A stretch of DNA of 64,000 bases from NCBI GenBank assembly GCA_027062285.1, contig JAMOTL010000107.1:1-64000 (forward strand), read 5' to 3'. The notes below the pieces were generated by a model. The model was not told where the DNA came from. It saw only the letters and a program-made list of their open reading frames with translations, and made no database searches. The translations under genes were made by a program, and so were the position numbers. Positions 24,703 through 35,169 of the stretch are shown here, in pieces. The stretch comes from Nautiliaceae bacterium (GTDB lineage: Bacteria > Campylobacterota > Campylobacteria > Campylobacterales > Nautiliaceae). Positions within the stretch are counted from its first letter, which is position 1, and each line of letters starts with the position of its first letter.

Positions 24703-27700
24703 ATGGAAAGACTTGAAAAATTAAAAAAGCTGTTAGCTGCTAAAAAAGAGGAGCTGGAGACTAAAAAAACTTCCGGTTCTTGTGATTTGAATGAGCTTAA
24801 AAAACTTGAAGAGGAAATTATACAAATTGAAAAAGAGTTGGAAGCTCTTGAAAAAGAAATTTCTCAAAAAGAAAAAGAGCTTAAAGCGGTAGAAGAAGAA
24901 TTAGAACTCAATATAGCAGGAAAACTTGCAAGAACTTTTTTAAAAAATCCTCTAACTCCGGTTTTGGCTATTATATTTTTGCTTATGGGGATTGTTGCGG
25001 TATTATTTACTCCGCGTGAAGAAAACCCTCAAATAGACGTTCCTGCTGCTAATGTTATAGTAGTTTATCCAGGTGCTTCGAGTAAAGAAGTTCAAAATGT
25101 AATAGTAGATCCGCTTGAAAGAATTCTAAAAGCTATGACCGGTGTAAAACATGTATACGGTATGTCTATGAATAGTGTAGGTATAGTGACAGTCAGATTT
25201 AAAATCGGTCAGGATAAAGTCAGAAGTATTTCAAAACTTTATGACAGAGTTATGCAAAATTTAGATAAGCTGCCTAAAGGCGTAATGATGCCTTTAGTCA
25301 AACCTATCGATATTGATGAAGTTCCGATAGTGACTCTTGCCGTTTCAAGTAAAAAATATGACGACGCACAGCTTTACAGAATAGCCCAAAGACTTTTATC
25401 TCCTTTGGCAGCGGTGAAAAATGTAAGTATCGTAGGAATAAAAGGGGGGCATAAAAGACAGTTTAATATTATTATAAATCCTCAAAAACTTGCCGCTTAT
25501 CATTTATCGCTCGGACAAATTGCCATGGCGCTAAAAGGCGCAAATGTCGATTATCCTCTTGGCGGGACCGAAAACAAAAAATATTCTATTCCTGTAGAGT
25601 TTGACGGTTTTATAGATTCCGTTAAGGATGTGGAAAATTTAGTGGTGGCTAATTATATGGGAAGGCCTATTTATATCAAAGATATTGCCAAAGTGGAAGA
25701 CGGGGTTGATTTTCAAAATAAACATAAAACATATTTTGAAGGCGGAAAAGCTTTTTATACGGATCCTTTAATCGAAGAAAAAGAGGTTAAGAAATTCCCT
25801 GTAGGAGAAAAATTAAATCAAGTTACTATATTTATAGGTAAAAAAAGAGGAACGAACGCTGTTTTCGTTGCTAATGACGTATTGAAAAAAGCGGAAGAAC
25901 TAAAAAAATATCTTCCGAAAGACGTTCATCTTTATGTAACGAGAAACGACGGTCAAAAAGCGAATCATGCGGTAAATGAGCTTATTGAGCACTTATTTAT
26001 TTCTCTTGGTATTATTGTGATCTTGCTTATTGTAATGCTTGGATGGAGAGAAGCGCTTATCGTTGCGTTTACGGTGCCTTTGATTCTTTCAATCACTCTG
26101 TTTATAGGAATGCTTGCCGGACAGACTATTAACAGAATTACTCTTTTTGCCCTAATCTTATCCTTGGGATTACTGGTTGATAGTGCGATTATCGTTATTG
26201 AAAATATCCACAGACATTTTGAAATCGGGGATAAGCCAAGAGAATATGCCGCTGTTTACGCTACAAACGAAATAGGTAACCCTACAAACATTGCGACATT
26301 TGCTATTATTTTAGCGTTTATTCCGATGTTTTTCGTAACGGGTATGATGGGTCCTTATATGAGACCTATTCCTTTTAATGTGCCTGTGGCAATGATTGCT
26401 TCACTTTTTATTGCTTATATTTTTACGCCTTGGGCGGCAGTTAAATTTTTGCCTGAACATAAAAAAGAACATAAAGAGCCTTTTGATATCAGAAAAACGA
26501 AAACATATAGAGTGTTTCATAAAATACTTGATCCTTTATTGAATTCAACATTCAAAAGAGCAGTATTTTTTACGGTGCTTATTTTAGCTTTATTAGGTTC
26601 AATGGCACTGCCTGTATTTAAAATCGTTTTATTTAAAATGCTTCCGAGTGCTAATAAAAATACATTTAATATCACTATCGACCTTCCAAAAGGAAGCAGT
26701 ATAGACGCTACTACTGAAGTTAGCAACTGTGTGGCTAAAATTTTAAGTAAAGAGCCTGAAATTCATGATTTCGAACAGTTTATAGGTATCAGCGGAGTAG
26801 TGGATTTTAACGGACTTCTTAGAGGTTCGTCTATGAAACAGGGTGAAAATTACGGAGAAATCAGGGTGAATCTTTTCCCTAAAGAAGAGGGAAGAAAAGA
26901 AAGTTCAATAGATATGGTTAGTCGCTTAAGACCTATAATTCAAGGTCAATGTAGCATGCATAATGCGAATATCAAACTTGTAGAAGACCCTCCAGGACCT
27001 CCTGTAATCGCTACACTGCTTATGCAGGTATTCGGAGGAGATGAAGAGGGAAGATTGAAATTGGCAAATCATATCGAAGAAATTTATAAAAAGACTCCTA
27101 AAGTAGTTGATATTGATATTATGAGAGATAGACAGATAATTAAATACAAAATTATCCCTGATAAAGAAAAAGCGGCACTCCTTGGAATAAGCGTGGATCA
27201 AATAGCTAAAATCTTAGGAATGGGAATAAGAGGAGCTGTAGTAAGCGTAGCTCATATTCCTAATGAAAAAGAACAGGTCGGAATATTTGTCAGATTTGAG
27301 AAAAAGGCAAGAGATTCGATTGATGCTTTGGATAAAATCAAAATTATGTCACCTGTAACAGGAAAACTGGTAGCTCTTAAAGAAGTGGTGAAAGTGGTTC
27401 CAGCTCCTTTTGACGGTATGATAACAAGCAAAGATTTAAGACCTATGGTAATGGTTACGGGAGAAATGGATAAAAGAGGTAGTTTATATGCTCTTCTTGA
27501 TATATTCAGCTATTTAAAAGATAAAGGTATTCCTGGTTATAAAATTACATATGACGGCAATCCGAGACTTAATTTAAAAGCTGTCGATGAAAAAACAGGT
27601 AAAGAATATGATTTGATCTGGGGAGGAGAATGGGAATTAACATTTGACGTATTCCGTGATTTGGGAAGTGCTTTTGTGATTGCTATCATTTTAATTTATC

Positions 27701-28200
27701 TGTTAATGGTAGCTTATTATAAAAATTTCCGTGTTCCAAGAATTGTTTTGGCGGCAGTACCGCTTACATTCATAGGAGTGCTTCCTGGGCATGCTTTAAT
27801 GAACTGGATAACATTAACGTTTTTCGATTCAAAAACATATTTTACTTCAACAAGTATGATCGGATTTATTGCGCTTGCGGGAATTGTTGTTAGAAACTCA
27901 CTATTGTTAATAGATTTTACAAATGACCTGTTAAAACACGGTAGAAGTATAAATGATGCCGTAATCGAGGCGGCTGCTACGAGATTCAGACCGATTATTT
28001 TAACTGCTCTTGCCATTATTTTAGCTTCTCTTGTAATCGTACTTGATCCGGTATGGCAAGGGTTGGCAGTAGCATTAATTTTCGGAGTTTTAGCTTCAAC
28101 ACTTTTGTCTGTCATAGTTGTGCCGATATTATATTGGAGATATTTAATCTCTAAACATAAAAAAGAAAAACATATCAAATATGGATTAGAGGAAATTTAA
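24703..28200 (+). CDS. RND family efflux permease with N-terminal coiled-coil extension
   Basis: A 1165-residue inner-membrane proton antiporter of the RND superfamily. It opens with about 75 residues of Lys/Glu-rich coiled coil (LEKLKKLLAAKKEELE... and ...EKELKAVEEELE), not usual before TM1, which begins around residue 90. The rest is standard: porter domains (VIVVYPGASSKEV), TM4 with LGLLVDSAIIVIENIHRHFE, and a second half ending in eight or so membrane helices. In TM4 only one Asp of the AcrB Asp-Asp pair is present (VDSA). The substrate class is unresolved. AGAGGAG precedes the ATG. Confidence 0.9.
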   Translation: MERLEKLKKLLAAKKEELETKKTSGSCDLNELKKLEEEIIQIEKELEALEKEISQKEKELKAVEEELELNIAGKLARTFLKNPLTPVLAIIFLLMGIVAVLFTPREENPQIDVPAANVIVVYPGASSKEVQNVIVDPLERILKAMTGVKHVYGMSMNSVGIVTVRFKIGQDKVRSISKLYDRVMQNLDKLPKGVMMPLVKPIDIDEVPIVTLAVSSKKYDDAQLYRIAQRLLSPLAAVKNVSIVGIKGGHKRQFNIIINPQKLAAYHLSLGQIAMALKGANVDYPLGGTENKKYSIPVEFDGFIDSVKDVENLVVANYMGRPIYIKDIAKVEDGVDFQNKHKTYFEGGKAFYTDPLIEEKEVKKFPVGEKLNQVTIFIGKKRGTNAVFVANDVLKKAEELKKYLPKDVHLYVTRNDGQKANHAVNELIEHLFISLGIIVILLIVMLGWREALIVAFTVPLILSITLFIGMLAGQTINRITLFALILSLGLLVDSAIIVIENIHRHFEIGDKPREYAAVYATNEIGNPTNIATFAIILAFIPMFFVTGMMGPYMRPIPFNVPVAMIASLFIAYIFTPWAAVKFLPEHKKEHKEPFDIRKTKTYRVFHKILDPLLNSTFKRAVFFTVLILALLGSMALPVFKIVLFKMLPSANKNTFNITIDLPKGSSIDATTEVSNCVAKILSKEPEIHDFEQFIGISGVVDFNGLLRGSSMKQGENYGEIRVNLFPKEEGRKESSIDMVSRLRPIIQGQCSMHNANIKLVEDPPGPPVIATLLMQVFGGDEEGRLKLANHIEEIYKKTPKVVDIDIMRDRQIIKYKIIPDKEKAALLGISVDQIAKILGMGIRGAVVSVAHIPNEKEQVGIFVRFEKKARDSIDALDKIKIMSPVTGKLVALKEVVKVVPAPFDGMITSKDLRPMVMVTGEMDKRGSLYALLDIFSYLKDKGIPGYKITYDGNPRLNLKAVDEKTGKEYDLIWGGEWELTFDVFRDLGSAFVIAIILIYLLMVAYYKNFRVPRIVLAAVPLTFIGVLPGHALMNWITLTFFDSKTYFTSTSMIGFIALAGIVVRNSLLLIDFTNDLLKHGRSINDAVIEAAATRFRPIILTALAIILASLVIVLDPVWQGLAVALIFGVLASTLLSVIVVPILYWRYLISKHKKEKHIKYGLEEI

Positions 28201-28250
28201 GACCTCTGATCTTTTATTTGTCTTTAAATATTTTTAAAAAGGCACAATTT

Positions 28251-30326
28251 TTGAGAAGTTTAAAAAAAGAATTTTTCATTAGTATAGTTTTGGGATTTTT
28301 AGGATTTTTTTTAGTTATATGGGTTTTATATTCATTTATAAGCAATGTGATAATTAATCAAGCTCTTAGTAAAGCCAGACTCGAAAGCAAGACGATTTAT
28401 CATTTTAGAAATTATTTGGCGCAGGTTTCTCCTCATATTCAAAGAAAAGACTTAAATGTTTCATATTTCGCATGTACTCCAGCATATACTGTAAATCAGG
28501 TAGCAAAACTTTTAAGAGATAAAGAGCATTTATATATAAGACAAGTATCCGATAAATGGAGAAATCCAAATGATAAACCTAATAAATATGAACTAAAGGC
28601 AATTAAATTTTTTAAAACTCATAAAAATGCTTATGAATTTTGGGAAATTCACGATTTTTCTGATACAAGCTCGGATTCTAAGGCAAAACATATTTTTTAC
28701 GCCTATCCTTTAAAAGTAAAAAAATCCTGTCTCGTATGTCATGGCGATCCTAAAAAGGATGTACCAAAAGATATATACGAACATATTGTAAAAACATACG
28801 GAGTTAGTGCTTTTAACTATAAAGTCGGAGATGTTAGAGGAATTATTTCTATTAAAATACCTTATAATGAGATAAATGAGAAAATAGATTTTATTTTTCT
28901 TGTAGTATCGGTACTCATCGGGATTATATTTATAAGCGGATTTTTTATATTTTATAATATTAATAAAAATATCACTGAGGATATTGATAGATTATTAAAT
29001 TATTTTAGCAGTTTAATTTCAAAAGGCAAATACAAGACCTTAAAAGAAAAAATGAATTTTAAAGAATTTGAAACTTTAAAAAATCAGATTAATTCTACAG
29101 TAAATTTGATTAAAAAATATCAAAAAGAACTGTTTAAAAAACTTTATTTTAATTTCCTTACTAATTTACACAACAGAGCAAAATTTATGGAATATTTATC
29201 TAAAAGCAAAAATAGAACCATTATTCTTTTAAACATAGATAAATTCAGAGAAGTCAACAGCTTTTTCGGGGTGGAAGTAGGAGATAAATTAATAAAAGAA
29301 ATTTCAAAAAGACTGAAAGAACTTAAAAAAGAGTTTGGATTTTTACTTTATCATTTGGATATAGACGAATTTGCTATAATCCCTTCTAAAAATTTAACGG
29401 ATAAACAGTTAGAAGAGTATATAAAAAAAATTTTGATGTTGTTAGAGGCCCCTTATAAAATTGATAATAATGAAATAGTCATAAGATTCAGGGTGGGAGT
29501 TAGCAAGAAAGATTATCTTGATGCAGAAGTCGCTTTGGCGTTGGCTAAAGAAATAAAAAAAGATATAGTGTTTGAAGAAAAAATACAAAACATAAAAAAA
29601 GATTACGGAAACAATATAAAATGGTTAAAACAGATAAAAAGCGCTATAGAAAATCTCAGAATCGTACCTTTTTATCAGCCTATAGTAGATAAAAATGGTC
29701 ATGTGGTTAAATATGAAGCCTTAGTAAGAATGTATGACGGGGAAGGTAATATCGTTCCACCGAATAAATTTTTGGAAGTTGCTAAAAAATCCAGACTTTA
29801 TAATGAAATTACTAAAATTATCATTGATAAAGTTATAAAAAAAATCAGAGAAAAAGATATAAAAGTTTCCGTTAATATTTCATTGGAGGATATTGAAGAT
29901 GAAAATATGAGAGAATATATTATCAACAGAGTGAAAAATTTTGAAAAAAGGGAAAATTTAACATTTGAAATAGTTGAAAACGAAGATGTCAGAGAATCTG
30001 AAATTTTAAAAGAATTTTTACATACTTTACAGGAAATGGGAGTGGAGATTTATATCGATGATTTTGGAAGCGGATATGCTAATTTTGATTATTTGCTAAA
30101 GCTTAATCCTAACGGTGTAAAAATTGACGGAAGTTTGATTAAAGACATCTTACATAATAAAAATAATGAAATTATTGTAAAAACAATTATCAATTTTGCT
30201 AAAGAAACAGGTATTAAAACTGTGGCGGAATTTGTAGAAAGCAAAGAGATTTTTGATAAACTTAAACAAATGGGAGTTGATTATTTCCAAGGATATTATT
30301 TTTCACCACCCAAAAAAGAGATATAA
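28251..30326 (+). CDS. Membrane sensor with c-type heme motif (DUF3365), degenerate GGDEF and EAL domains
   Basis: A roughly 691-residue sensor. A TM helix (near residue 10-35) precedes a periplasmic Tll0287-like DUF3365 domain that carries CLVCH, a CxxCH heme c attachment motif, then a second TM ([20 protein letters not shown]). A GGDEF domain follows in which the signature is DIDEF, so cyclase activity is doubtful. The EAL domain keeps EALVR, NISLED, EIVENED, DDFGSGY, KIDGSLI, AEFVES and FQGYYF, so phosphodiesterase activity is plausible. The track starts at TTG 28218; TTG 28251, 9-10 bases after AAAAAGG, seems likelier. A redox or gas signal to cyclic di-GMP is inferred. Confidence 0.83.
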   Translation: MRSLKKEFFISIVLGFLGFFLVIWVLYSFISNVIINQALSKARLESKTIYHFRNYLAQVSPHIQRKDLNVSYFACTPAYTVNQVAKLLRDKEHLYIRQVSDKWRNPNDKPNKYELKAIKFFKTHKNAYEFWEIHDFSDTSSDSKAKHIFYAYPLKVKKSCLVCHGDPKKDVPKDIYEHIVKTYGVSAFNYKVGDVRGIISIKIPYNEINEKIDFIFLVVSVLIGIIFISGFFIFYNINKNITEDIDRLLNYFSSLISKGKYKTLKEKMNFKEFETLKNQINSTVNLIKKYQKELFKKLYFNFLTNLHNRAKFMEYLSKSKNRTIILLNIDKFREVNSFFGVEVGDKLIKEISKRLKELKKEFGFLLYHLDIDEFAIIPSKNLTDKQLEEYIKKILMLLEAPYKIDNNEIVIRFRVGVSKKDYLDAEVALALAKEIKKDIVFEEKIQNIKKDYGNNIKWLKQIKSAIENLRIVPFYQPIVDKNGHVVKYEALVRMYDGEGNIVPPNKFLEVAKKSRLYNEITKIIIDKVIKKIREKDIKVSVNISLEDIEDENMREYIINRVKNFEKRENLTFEIVENEDVRESEILKEFLHTLQEMGVEIYIDDFGSGYANFDYLLKLNPNGVKIDGSLIKDILHNKNNEIIVKTIINFAKETGIKTVAEFVESKEIFDKLKQMGVDYFQGYYFSPPKKEI

Positions 30327-30334
30327 GGAGTAAA

Positions 30335-30919
30335 ATGAAAAGAATCGTAATAGCAAGCGGAAATAAGGGAAAAATCAAAGAAATAAAAGAATTATTAAAA
30401 GATTTTGAAATTGTACCGTATACGGAATTAATAAAACCTGTTGAAATAGAAGAAACCGGAAAAACTTTTAAGGAAAATGCGGTAATTAAGGCTGAAAGTA
30501 TTCGAAAATATCTTCCTGATGAAATAATTTTAGCGGATGACAGCGGAATAAGTGTTCCGATTTTGGGAGGGATTCCCGGGATATATTCAGCCAGGTTTGC
30601 CGGAGAAGAAGCGAGTGATAAAGATAATTTATATAAATTAATTAACGAATTAAAAGCAAATAATATTAATAAAACACCTGCTTACTATACTGCTGCTATT
30701 GCTTTGGCAACTCCTTATGGAGTATTTACCACTCATGGATTCATGAGAGGATATGTAATAGATGAAGCAAGAGGAGATAAGGGTTTTGGTTATGATCCTA
30801 TGTTTATCCCAAAAGGTTTTAATAAAACTTTAGGCGAACTTGATGAAAATATAAAAAAAGAGATTTCCCACAGAAGTAAAGCTCTAAATCTTGCTAAAAT
30901 TATTTTAAAAACTATTTAA
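30335..30919 (+). CDS. rdgB: Non-canonical purine NTP pyrophosphatase (RdgB/HAM1)
   Basis: A 194-residue house-cleaning enzyme that hydrolyses (d)ITP and XTP to monophosphates. Motifs are clear: [13 protein letters not shown] (residues 4-16), [37 protein letters not shown] and the C-terminal [12 protein letters not shown] and SHRSKAL. The length is typical. ATAAGGAG precedes the ATG, 8 bases after the sensor gene, so it may be co-transcribed. The last 8 bases overlap the convergent hydrolase-like gene at 30912. Confidence 0.96.
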   Translation: MKRIVIASGNKGKIKEIKELLKDFEIVPYTELIKPVEIEETGKTFKENAVIKAESIRKYLPDEIILADDSGISVPILGGIPGIYSARFAGEEASDKDNLYKLINELKANNINKTPAYYTAAIALATPYGVFTTHGFMRGYVIDEARGDKGFGYDPMFIPKGFNKTLGELDENIKKEISHRSKALNLAKIILKTI

Positions 30920-31886
30920 GTTTTTTAAATTCTTCAAATGAAGGTTTTTTTTCTCCGCTTTTTCTTTTGATGCCGAAATACTTTTCAGCTTCGTTAAAAT
31001 ATCCTACGTGATTTGGTACGTCAATATAATGAAATAAATTTATTCCTAAAAGATCGGCGGAATTTTTAAAAAGCGGAAGAAGTTTTACGAAATCTTTTAT
31101 AACTTCTTTTTGTAATTCTTCATTTTTGTAGCTGGATATAGCAAGATAAGCTAAAAAAGTCGGTTTTTTGAATTTTTTATGAAGATAAGTGGCAAAAGCT
31201 AAAGCTCTTAGAGGAGTGTTTAAAATTTGTTCTTTTGTGTTTCTGGTAAGTGCTCTCATTTCTTGAAAAGCAATAAAATCAGATAGTTTTGCACTATAAT
31301 TAAGAGAAGGTAAATTCAAATCCCAGTTTAAAGTATCCCATATAAGATTATAATCTCCGAAATCGCCCAGACATATTCCTATTTTTGCTTTCGGATTTTT
31401 TTCTTTTATTATTAAAATCGAATGCGCTTGTAATATATCAAAAAGTCTGGAAGCATTCATCTTGTTTTCATTGTATTCCGGATTTAGGATAACAATTTTC
31501 GGTCCTTTTATCTTTGTGAGAAAATCCGAAAATCTTTTAAGATCTTTTAGATATTCTTTTTTGTGTTTTTTTACATATTTCGGTGAAATATCATCTCCGA
31601 ACCAATAAAAAATAAAAATCGGTATGTATCCTCTTTGTATCGCTTTATTTATTGTTATAGCGGGATACCAATCTTGTTTCCAGCCTTTAGTTATCCACAT
31701 AGAAACCGCATTTACATTAGGAACCTCGCGTTTAAGAAATTGAAATATGGGTTTTCTTTGTATATAAGGGCAGTTTTTTTCAAAAGAAGCCCCGTATTTT
31801 GAATTACAAGCGCTGAAACCTCCCACTCCGATAATAAACGCAAAACTGTAAGTGGCGGCAATGAGTAATAAACTAATTAATTTCAT
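30912..31886 (-). CDS. Secreted TIM-barrel glycoside-hydrolase-like protein of the exopolysaccharide operon
   Basis: A 324-residue exported protein that I do not recognise as a named family. A signal peptide ([17 protein letters not shown]) is followed by alternating beta/alpha segments suggestive of a TIM barrel: [32 protein letters not shown] (possible catalytic Glu after strand 4), [35 protein letters not shown] and [11 protein letters not shown]. It is the last gene of the operon and overlaps the deacetylase by 14 bases. In PgaB and PelA a hydrolase domain is fused to the deacetylase; here it may be the separated equivalent, trimming or processing the polymer. That role is inference. Confidence 0.55.
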   Translation of the reverse strand: MKLISLLLIAATYSFAFIIGVGGFSACNSKYGASFEKNCPYIQRKPIFQFLKREVPNVNAVSMWITKGWKQDWYPAITINKAIQRGYIPIFIFYWFGDDISPKYVKKHKKEYLKDLKRFSDFLTKIKGPKIVILNPEYNENKMNASRLFDILQAHSILIIKEKNPKAKIGICLGDFGDYNLIWDTLNWDLNLPSLNYSAKLSDFIAFQEMRALTRNTKEQILNTPLRALAFATYLHKKFKKPTFLAYLAISSYKNEELQKEVIKDFVKLLPLFKNSADLLGINLFHYIDVPNHVGYFNEAEKYFGIKRKSGEKKPSFEEFKKLK

Positions 31887-33708
31887 CGTATTTAATTATC
31901 AGTGTAGTTGATGAGTTCGGTTTTAGCTCGTTTATTTTATAATCGCTGTATCTTCTTAAAAAGTTATCGTTTATTTTTTTTATCTTAACTGATGTATTTT
32001 CGGAAATGACGCTTTTTATTTTTATATTAGGCCAGTAAAGTCTGAATTTTAGATTTTTTACGGATTTATTGTTTTTATTATAAATTGTTAAAACTATAGT
32101 GTTACCTATTATTGTATCGGAATATGAGATATTCGGCAGTAATCTTGCTCTTTCGTTTAACTCTATCCCTTTTAGAGGTTTAATATCAGGGCGCGTTTTA
32201 AGATATTCGAAATATTTTTTAATAATATCGAGATTTGACTTATAACTTAGAAGATGCGTGTGAACGCTTAGAGTATAAAGAGCGTTTAGGGATGTAAGCA
32301 TTTCAGTTTCCTGAATTATTTTATTTAAAATCTTTTTTTTATTCCAGTTAAGGTTAATCAAATAAATATAATCATCGGTTCCGTGTCTAGGAATAGTGAT
32401 AAGACCCTTATAAAGTTCTTTAGGAAGTAAAAAAGGCTTAACTTTTTCCATAACATATTGATACCCGCTTTTTTTAAGCCAGTATTCCATAATATTATCT
32501 ATTTCTTCTCTTGGAGGTCTAAATCCGTAAATTTTTTTACCGGTAATTTTTTCTAAAATTTCTTTTGAACCCAAAATTTCTTTTTTTACTTTTTCTTCCG
32601 AAGTTCCCATTATTTTTGTATGAGAATAGCTGTGAGAGCCTATTTCAATATTTGGAAAAGATGAAGCTTCTTTTGTCATTTGCGGGTATTGTTCCGCAAG
32701 AGAAGCAACACAAAAAAGAGTTGTGTTTATGTTATATTCTTTTGCTAATTTTGAAAAGCGGATCATGTTTTCATATTTATATTCCGTATCTTCCGAAATA
32801 AATATAGCTTTATCTGTATCTATGTAAGGAAAAGTGGCAATTGTGATATCGTTTTTGACGAAATCGACAATATTTCCGAACAGTTTATTAAATTGTGTTT
32901 CTTTCATATCTAAAAATACATAAGAAGGGACCGAAAAGTAAAACCATTTACCTTTTCCCAAAAAACCATGCCAGGCAATTCCGGATTCTTTTACATTCAA
33001 AAGTCTGTTTTCAAGAAAAGGTGTGGATGTCATCTCCCAGTTTGTAATGATAAAATCAGGAATAAAAGGCGATTTGAAAAGAGGCAAAATATCATTTCCA
33101 TAAAGTGTAAGATCTTCTCTTTTGGCATTTATATCGGATTTGATAAGCGGAGATAAGACACGAGGTATATAAAAACTTGTTTCATCTTTTGAGATTGATT
33201 CGGATATGAATTTTAATCCGGTTAGATTTTCTATAAATTTAGGACCTTGAAATATGTTTTTGTCGCTAAAATAACCGAAATGATAATTAAATATTAATGT
33301 TCCACCGTTCTTAATGAAAGATAATATTTTTTTATAAGTACTTTTTGATATTTTATATGTATCAAGAGCAATAACTATTGACTTTTGCGGTATTGATAAT
33401 AAATTTTTTTCTGTGATTTGTTTGATATTATAATGTTCTTTTTGTAGTCTTTTTGTAAATTGAATCAGTTTATCGGTATAAATATCGTAATTTCCTACCG
33501 AATTCGATAAATACTCCATTGTTTCCTGAGAAGATAAAATATATACGGTTTTTTCACAAGACGGAGAGGCAAAAGTAAAGCTCAGATTTTTTTTAGGGAA
33601 TATTTGATATAAAATATATCCTGAAATTATTACCATAAGAAAAACAAAAATTAAAACGGGAATAAAAGATATTTCTTTTTTTTTACTATTCAAAATAGAT
33701 ATATTCAT
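31873..33708 (-). CDS. Membrane-anchored polysaccharide deacetylase with Rossmann-like and NodB domains
   Basis: A 611-residue protein anchored by one N-terminal TM (about 15-36) with a periplasmic body. Residues 50-290 form a Rossmann or amidotransferase-like region (VYILSSQETMEYLSN, VIALDTYKISKSTYKKILSFIKNGGTLIFNY). A NodB-type deacetylase follows (about 300-440): ISEDTEY for the Asp motif, SHSYSH for the H-x3-H metal pair, and GFRPPREE for motif 3. The final 100 residues look like a beta sandwich. This domain order resembles the back part of PelA more than PgaB. It probably de-N-acetylates an amino-sugar exopolysaccharide during export. It overlaps the 57-residue gene by 23 bases. Confidence 0.75.
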   Translation of the reverse strand: MNISILNSKKKEISFIPVLIFVFLMVIISGYILYQIFPKKNLSFTFASPSCEKTVYILSSQETMEYLSNSVGNYDIYTDKLIQFTKRLQKEHYNIKQITEKNLLSIPQKSIVIALDTYKISKSTYKKILSFIKNGGTLIFNYHFGYFSDKNIFQGPKFIENLTGLKFISESISKDETSFYIPRVLSPLIKSDINAKREDLTLYGNDILPLFKSPFIPDFIITNWEMTSTPFLENRLLNVKESGIAWHGFLGKGKWFYFSVPSYVFLDMKETQFNKLFGNIVDFVKNDITIATFPYIDTDKAIFISEDTEYKYENMIRFSKLAKEYNINTTLFCVASLAEQYPQMTKEASSFPNIEIGSHSYSHTKIMGTSEEKVKKEILGSKEILEKITGKKIYGFRPPREEIDNIMEYWLKKSGYQYVMEKVKPFLLPKELYKGLITIPRHGTDDYIYLINLNWNKKKILNKIIQETEMLTSLNALYTLSVHTHLLSYKSNLDIIKKYFEYLKTRPDIKPLKGIELNERARLLPNISYSDTIIGNTIVLTIYNKNNKSVKNLKFRLYWPNIKIKSVISENTSVKIKKINDNFLRRYSDYKINELKPNSSTTLIIKYDEIN

Positions 33709-33859
33709 CTCCCATGTCCTTTAAAATTTCCTCATAAGAGCTATACTTGGGTTTATTTTTTTCTCTTGTTTTGTATAAAAAGTAAGCGATTATACCAAAT
33801 ATAAGAGTAATAAAAGTAATCACAAGTATCAATACCGATAAAAAAGCTAAAATGTTCAT
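33686..33859 (-). CDS. Small single-pass membrane protein (57 aa) of the exopolysaccharide operon
   Basis: Not in the ORF track. ATG at 33859 overlaps the GT2 stop codon as ATGA and is preceded by AAAAGGGAA. The product begins MNILAFLSVLILVITFITLI, continues as one hydrophobic helix to about residue 29 (FGIIAYFLY), then has a short charged tail ending KDMGDEYIYFE, predicted cytoplasmic or periplasmic by charge. The stop lies 23 bases inside the deacetylase gene. Placement between synthase and deacetylase suggests a synthase accessory subunit comparable in role to PgaD/IcaD, but it is smaller, with one helix, and I see no sequence family. Confidence 0.72.
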   Translation of the reverse strand: MNILAFLSVLILVITFITLIFGIIAYFLYKTREKNKPKYSSYEEILKDMGDEYIYFE

Positions 33860-35169
33860 AGATTCCCTTTTCTTTCAAGTTTTCCCCAACTCATTTCTAT
33901 TCCGAACCACTCTTCAAATGTTGATAAAATTTTAGCAATATTTATAAATTCTATAAAAAACAACCTGTAAAATACGGCGTAAAATACAAGAGAAAGACTC
34001 TCTCCTGTTACCAGAACACAATATAATGCCCCTGCCATATCAAGAATCGTAAACATCACCCACCAGAAAAATATTAATATACTCACTCCTGAAATTATAG
34101 AAAGATAAATTATAAACAAATTGGTCCATATGTCCATAAAAGGCCAAAAAACCGCTTCAAATAACATATACCACATTGTAAAAGAAGCTGCTGGTTTTTT
34201 TCTAAAATGCCATAAAAGATATTTGTGTTTTTTTATAGCTTGTAAAATGCCTCTTGTCCATCTATATCTTTGCTTAATCAAATCAAGAATATGTTCGGGA
34301 GCTTCGGTATAAGCTACGGCGTCGGATTCAAAATCTATTTTATAACCTTTTGTGATAAGTTTTAAAGTAACGTCACAGTCTTCGGCAAAAGTATCGTCAT
34401 CGTAAAGTCCTACGTCATAAAGGGCGTCTTTTCTAAACATTCCTATGGGACCTGGTATTATATTTACAAGTTTTAAAAAAGCCTGACCGTTTCTTACCAT
34501 ATTCAGCCCTTCGACATATTCCAGGGCTTGAAGTTTTGTAATTAAGTTATTTTGATTACTCACATATACTGATCCCGCAACAGCCGCTATTTCGGGGTTT
34601 ATGAAGTATCCCGCCATCAGTTCCACTGCGTTTTTATCAAGTTTCGAATCTGCATCCACCACCATAATCAGTTCACCGGTTGCGTGTTTTATTCCGTAAT
34701 TTATGGCGTTTGCTTTTCCGCTGTTTGGTTTTGTAAGTACTTTTAGTGATTTCGTATCGGATTCGAATTCATAATTTTTTGCTATTTGGTATGTCAAATC
34801 GGTAGAACCGTCATCCACTACTATTATTTCGATATTAGGATGAGTTTGCGCTATTAAAGAAGGGAGGGATTTTGGTAAAACCTTTTCTTCGTTATAGGCT
34901 GGAACGATTATGCTTACTTTGAAATTCGTTTTTACTCTTTTGTTTTTTTCTTCATCTGAAGTTTTCATGATAAGTTTGATTATCGAAAAATAAAGTAGAA
35001 ACATATATCGTGATATTATGATTAAAGTAAAAAATAAAACAATAACAACTCCTGTTTTTATAAAAATATTTTGGATGTGTTGAAATTTATCGTAAAAAAT
35101 ATATAAAAGAGAGCCTAAAATCAACACAATAAGAATGTTTAATAAAATTAATATAAATTGTTTCACCAT
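33856..35169 (-). CDS. Processive family 2 glycosyltransferase, PgaC/IcaA-like exopolysaccharide synthase
   Basis: A 437-residue inner-membrane GT2 synthase. Two N-terminal TMs (about 5-25 and 38-62) are followed by the GT-A catalytic domain with VSIIVPAYNEEKVLP, VDDGSTD, MVVDADSKLD, TFAEDCDVTLKL (acid/base region) and QRYRWTRG, the QxxRW motif of processive synthases. Three or four C-terminal TMs follow. Size and topology match PgaC (441 residues), so a beta-linked polymer such as poly-N-acetylglucosamine is plausible, but the sugar is not proven. No PilZ domain is present. It overlaps the outer-membrane protein gene by 7 bases and the 57-residue gene by ATGA. Confidence 0.85.
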   Translation of the reverse strand: MVKQFILILLNILIVLILGSLLYIFYDKFQHIQNIFIKTGVVIVLFFTLIIISRYMFLLYFSIIKLIMKTSDEEKNKRVKTNFKVSIIVPAYNEEKVLPKSLPSLIAQTHPNIEIIVVDDGSTDLTYQIAKNYEFESDTKSLKVLTKPNSGKANAINYGIKHATGELIMVVDADSKLDKNAVELMAGYFINPEIAAVAGSVYVSNQNNLITKLQALEYVEGLNMVRNGQAFLKLVNIIPGPIGMFRKDALYDVGLYDDDTFAEDCDVTLKLITKGYKIDFESDAVAYTEAPEHILDLIKQRYRWTRGILQAIKKHKYLLWHFRKKPAASFTMWYMLFEAVFWPFMDIWTNLFIIYLSIISGVSILIFFWWVMFTILDMAGALYCVLVTGESLSLVFYAVFYRLFFIEFINIAKILSTFEEWFGIEMSWGKLERKGNL

